From: Edwardsiella piscicida
Lineage (GTDB): Bacteria > Pseudomonadota > Gammaproteobacteria > Enterobacterales > Enterobacteriaceae
Direction of reading: 5' to 3'
Assembly (NCBI RefSeq): GCF_001896205.1
Contig: NZ_MPNU01000001.1
Coordinates: forward strand, 2,749,888-2,794,637
Length of the DNA: 44,750 bases
Below are positions 42,080-44,750 of the stretch, one piece after another. Every line of letters begins with the position of its first letter. Position 1 is the first letter of the stretch. The translations under genes and the position numbers were made by a program. The notes under the pieces are model-generated. The model was not told the DNA's origin, searched no databases, and saw only the letters and a program-made list of their open reading frames with translations.

Positions 42080-44750
42080 CTAAGACCGACGCCGGACGAA
42101 CTGATCCAGATCGCCGCCATCACGCATTGCATCTTGCAACTTAGCCTCTACCGTGCCGATCACCCACTGTTTAACCTCCTTCGTGAAAGCCGGCTGCTGC
42201 GTATTATCGACATCACCTTTGTCTTGATGCACTGATATAGGAACCGAAATGCTCAGCGTAATCGGCGCCTTTGGCGTTGCCACTGACGCAGAGGGTGATG
42301 GCGTCGATGGCGATCTCCCCCCAACCAACCCCCCATCAGCATAACCCTTTCCATAAGTCAGTTGATTGAGAAAGCCCAACATACCCGGTTGCTTTACCAC
42401 CTCTTGAGGGACAACCCATTCTCCTCGGTGAACGACACCTGCAACGTCATGCTTTCCGCCATCACCGGTATAGCCACCACTGGCCCACCCCATGAGACTG
42501 GTTCCGGCTTTAACCAAATTAAATATGGCCATTTTTGCCATCATAGCGGCAATATCAGATAATACTGAGGTTGCAAAGGAGCGGAAATCGCCCTTACCCT
42601 TCACGACAAAGTTCGCTACCGCATCCCCCATCGAGTTCATGGTATTCATCGCCGCATCCTGCGCCAGACTAAAGGAGTTACCTGCAGCCTCTTGCCAGTC
42701 CTGCAGCCCTTTTTTCATCCCCTCATAGCCATCGGCTTCAATCGTAACTTTTTTATCGTTACTAGCCTGAACTATAGCCAGCTGCGCACTTTCAGCATTG
42801 CGGAGCTGCTCTACCCTATCTAAATACCACTTCGAGCTCTTATCATTGAATAACTTATCTAATTGCTCTCTCCGCTTCCGAAAATCGTCCTGAATGCGCT
42901 GGATCTCAACCATCTGATCATAGGCGGCTGGGGTCATGCTCATCTGCGCAATTTTGTTGTTATGCTCCTGCTGCAACTGGCGGGTAGATTCGGCCACATC
43001 ACGCATCTGCTCCTGGGCTTTCAACGCAATCTGATGCTGCTGCGCGGCTTTCTCCAGGCTGACGTTGATCTGCAGCTGGGCGCGTAGTTGGGCCTCGGCG
43101 TTCAGCAAGCTCTTCTGACTGGCTGTCAGTATCCGTTTGCTTTTTATCTCTGCCATTTCCTGATTAAAGGCCAACAGCTTTTTCTCAGCGGCGGTCAGAT
43201 CTTCAGTCGTCGTATTCTGCTGGCGCAGCACCACCTCCTGCTGCTTTAACTCCGCCAAGCGGCGAGTGGCCTCATCATCCTTATGAGCTCCCGTTGCTTT
43301 CTTCTGGCGTTCGCTATACATCTTATCGACGCCTTTCAACGCCTGTGCATACTCGTCAGCCGTCATCCTGCCTGCTTTATAGCGGGCGTTGATTGCATCG
43401 GTGAGTTTGATAGCCTCGACTTTCTTATCGGCGCCCGCTTTCATCACAGCCGCGATCTGACTTTCCGTGCGCAGTGTTTCTAATGCCTGCTGCTGCTCAT
43501 CCTTGAGTTTACGGGTTCGCTCTTCGGCTTTTGCCTTATCATCGGCCGCGGAGGATGAGGCGGCCTTAATCTGCGGTATCTGCGCAGATAACAGACCAAA
43601 CTCCCCCATCGCAACGTTGGCGCCGCGCCAGCCCAACGCCAGGTGCTTCAGCGACTCGGTCTGTTCATCTGTCAGGCGCTTCTGCTCTTCCAGATTGCGC
43701 TTGGCCGCCTCTGCCGCCTCCTTTTGCGCCAGATCACCGGCAGCGACCTTTTCCCCCCGGCGCTCCAGCGCGGCAATCTGCTGAATGATGGTTTCATTTA
43801 ACACCACGCCCTGCTGCGTCAACTGTTCCATGGCACGTAGCGGATCATCACGCAGGGCGCTCAGCTGGCTGACCAACTCATCCGCACTACCGCCGGCTTC
43901 ATCTATCTGCCTGGCCAGATCGGCAACCTCAGTCAATGCCCCCCCGGAGAACCCAGCGGATACCGCCGCCTGAACCCCCTTCATAGCGCTCTCTGTCCCG
44001 CCAAGTTGGGTGGCTAACCGACGCAGATCAGAAACCGTCATTACAGACTGCATGCCGCTTTTCATCAGCGCAGCATTGAACTTTTGCGCCTCCATTTCGG
44101 CGGTGTTATACGCTGAGTACAGCATCGTGACTGCAGCCGATGCCGCCATAATGCCGATACCAACGGGACCGCCCAAAAGAGACATCGCCCCACGCAACAT
44201 GCCAGCGCTACTGGCTGCCATGCGCTGACTAAACGACAGCTCCTGATTGGCGGCGGATAACTGATCCGTTGCAGCTGCCAGTTGTTTCTTTGCTGTCGCT
44301 TCGGTGGAATCCAACTCCACCATCTGCAAATTGGCCGCAACCAGCTTTTTCTTGGCGTTGGCCTCAGCGAGGTTAGCCTCAGCGATCACCCTGGCATTTT
44401 GCTCATGCTCTTTTTCATAAGAAAGCAGGATGCCATATTCCTTATTGACCTGAGACTGATTCGCTAAATACTCATCCAGCGCGAACGCCTGCTCACGCTG
44501 AGCAGTTGCTGCGTCGATCGTTTTACGGGCGATATCTGCCTGAGCCTGGGCCTGCTCTCGCGTTGCCTTTATGCCGCTGATGACTCCTTGCGCGTGCTCG
44601 GCCTGCGCAGTCATCGCCTCAAAAAATGCAACTTTTTGCTGCTGTAACCCACCGGTGCTCTTCTCTATCGCCGTGGTCAGCCCCGTCCCCAACGCCGGGA
44701 TCAGGGCCGATGTAATGGTGCTCCCGGCAACCGTCCCGCCGGACACTACA
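42080..44750 (-). CDS. H: tail tape measure protein H (partial at the right edge)
   Basis: At least 889 residues, since the frame continues past the edge (the codon before the GTG at 44746 is GTA). The tape measure fixes tail length and is ejected at infection. Long coiled coils rich in Gln, Lys, Ala and Glu, a hydrophobic glycine-rich block in the first third (SAGMLRGAMSLLGGPVGIGI), and a C-terminal part with WASGGYTGDGGKHDVAGVVH and GEWVVPQEVVKQPGM are typical. The following ISVPISVHQDKGDVD strand region is also usual. It precedes M, L, K, I and J as in lambda. Confidence 0.93.
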   Translation of the reverse strand, partial: VVSGGTVAGSTITSALIPALGTGLTTAIEKSTGGLQQQKVAFFEAMTAQAEHAQGVISGIKATREQAQAQADIARKTIDAATAQREQAFALDEYLANQSQVNKEYGILLSYEKEHEQNARVIAEANLAEANAKKKLVAANLQMVELDSTEATAKKQLAAATDQLSAANQELSFSQRMAASSAGMLRGAMSLLGGPVGIGIMAASAAVTMLYSAYNTAEMEAQKFNAALMKSGMQSVMTVSDLRRLATQLGGTESAMKGVQAAVSAGFSGGALTEVADLARQIDEAGGSADELVSQLSALRDDPLRAMEQLTQQGVVLNETIIQQIAALERRGEKVAAGDLAQKEAAEAAKRNLEEQKRLTDEQTESLKHLALGWRGANVAMGEFGLLSAQIPQIKAASSSAADDKAKAEERTRKLKDEQQQALETLRTESQIAAVMKAGADKKVEAIKLTDAINARYKAGRMTADEYAQALKGVDKMYSERQKKATGAHKDDEATRRLAELKQQEVVLRQQNTTTEDLTAAEKKLLAFNQEMAEIKSKRILTASQKSLLNAEAQLRAQLQINVSLEKAAQQHQIALKAQEQMRDVAESTRQLQQEHNNKIAQMSMTPAAYDQMVEIQRIQDDFRKRREQLDKLFNDKSSKWYLDRVEQLRNAESAQLAIVQASNDKKVTIEADGYEGMKKGLQDWQEAAGNSFSLAQDAAMNTMNSMGDAVANFVVKGKGDFRSFATSVLSDIAAMMAKMAIFNLVKAGTSLMGWASGGYTGDGGKHDVAGVVHRGEWVVPQEVVKQPGMLGFLNQLTYGKGYADGGLVGGRSPSTPSPSASVATPKAPITLSISVPISVHQDKGDVDNTQQPAFTKEVKQWVIGTVEAKLQDAMRDGGDLDQFVRRRS

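Larger units (their letters stand above)
29788..44750. mobile_element. lambdoid prophage integrated at argW (left end, partial)
   Basis: From the tRNA end to the right edge: an integrase on the plus strand, then phage late genes on the minus strand in lambda order H-M-L-K-I-J, and after J the accessory, Lom-like, fibre and fibre-assembly genes. Base composition drops relative to the chromosome on the left, most clearly at 33340-36100. All recognisable phage genes have full open frames, so the tail module looks intact. Head, lysis, replication and repressor genes and attR are not in the window, so activity cannot be judged. Confidence 0.93.

Noticed and set aside
29788-44750. CRISPR array or defence island in the prophage
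   Set aside because: The repeats seen are coding repeats of the fibre shaft or hairpins, with no spaced identical repeats of CRISPR size and no defence enzymes in the visible part.

Overview
The window looks like chromosomal DNA of a GC-rich member of the Enterobacterales, most likely Edwardsiella or a close relative. This rests on gene content and order, not on a database search. The left part is the second half of a type VI secretion (T6SS) cluster in the order known for the Edwardsiella evp locus (clpV-vgrG-PAAR-tssA-tssJ-tssK-tssL-tssM). It is followed by a conserved enterobacterial block, mepA-aroC-prmB-smrB-sixA-yfcZ-fadL-mlaA, that in E. coli also leads to the argW tRNA.

Layout: 1-10863 (+) is the T6SS operon, entered inside clpV/tssH, with genes that mostly overlap or nearly touch. 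10995-18652 is the housekeeping block: murein endopeptidase, chorismate synthase, the ribosomal protein uL3 methylase, the collided-ribosome nuclease SmrB, the phosphohistidine phosphatase SixA, YfcZ, the fatty-acid porin FadL with a FadR-like site, and the lipid-asymmetry lipoprotein MlaA. The fadJ-fadI pair that lies between sixA and yfcZ in E. coli is absent here. 18723-25877 (-) is a complete cytochrome c maturation operon, ccmABCDEFGHI, read right to left. 25878-26638 is a partly AT-rich spacer with a 21-bp tandem duplication and, next to the following operon, a good Fur-box match. 26639-29522 (+) is a three-gene aaeXAB-type efflux operon (DUF1656, HlyD-family adaptor, FUSC pump).

At 29713-29787 lies tRNA-Arg(CCU), argW, which carries an integrated lambdoid prophage. 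A P4/IntS-type integrase reads away from the tRNA. It then meets, tail to tail, the end of the phage late operon on the minus strand, which in transcription order is H (partial at the right edge)-secreted moron-M-L-K-I-J-accessory tip protein-Lom-like protein-second beta-barrel protein-side tail fibre-fibre assembly protein. Tail module order H-M-L-K-I-J is that of phage lambda. The prophage continues beyond the window, so its early, lysis and head genes and attR are not seen.

The T6SS, ccm and housekeeping genes look intact and ordinary. The most interesting parts are the accessory pieces of the prophage: three small exported proteins of unknown or cell-surface role (41679-42026, 33350-34222, 34402-35064), a family of stem-loops with a shared core between late genes, the four GGGTAAAA elements in the integrase promoter, and the integrase/tail arrangement. 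Outside the prophage they are the probable Fur control of a FUSC efflux operon and an orphan terminator upstream of fadL.
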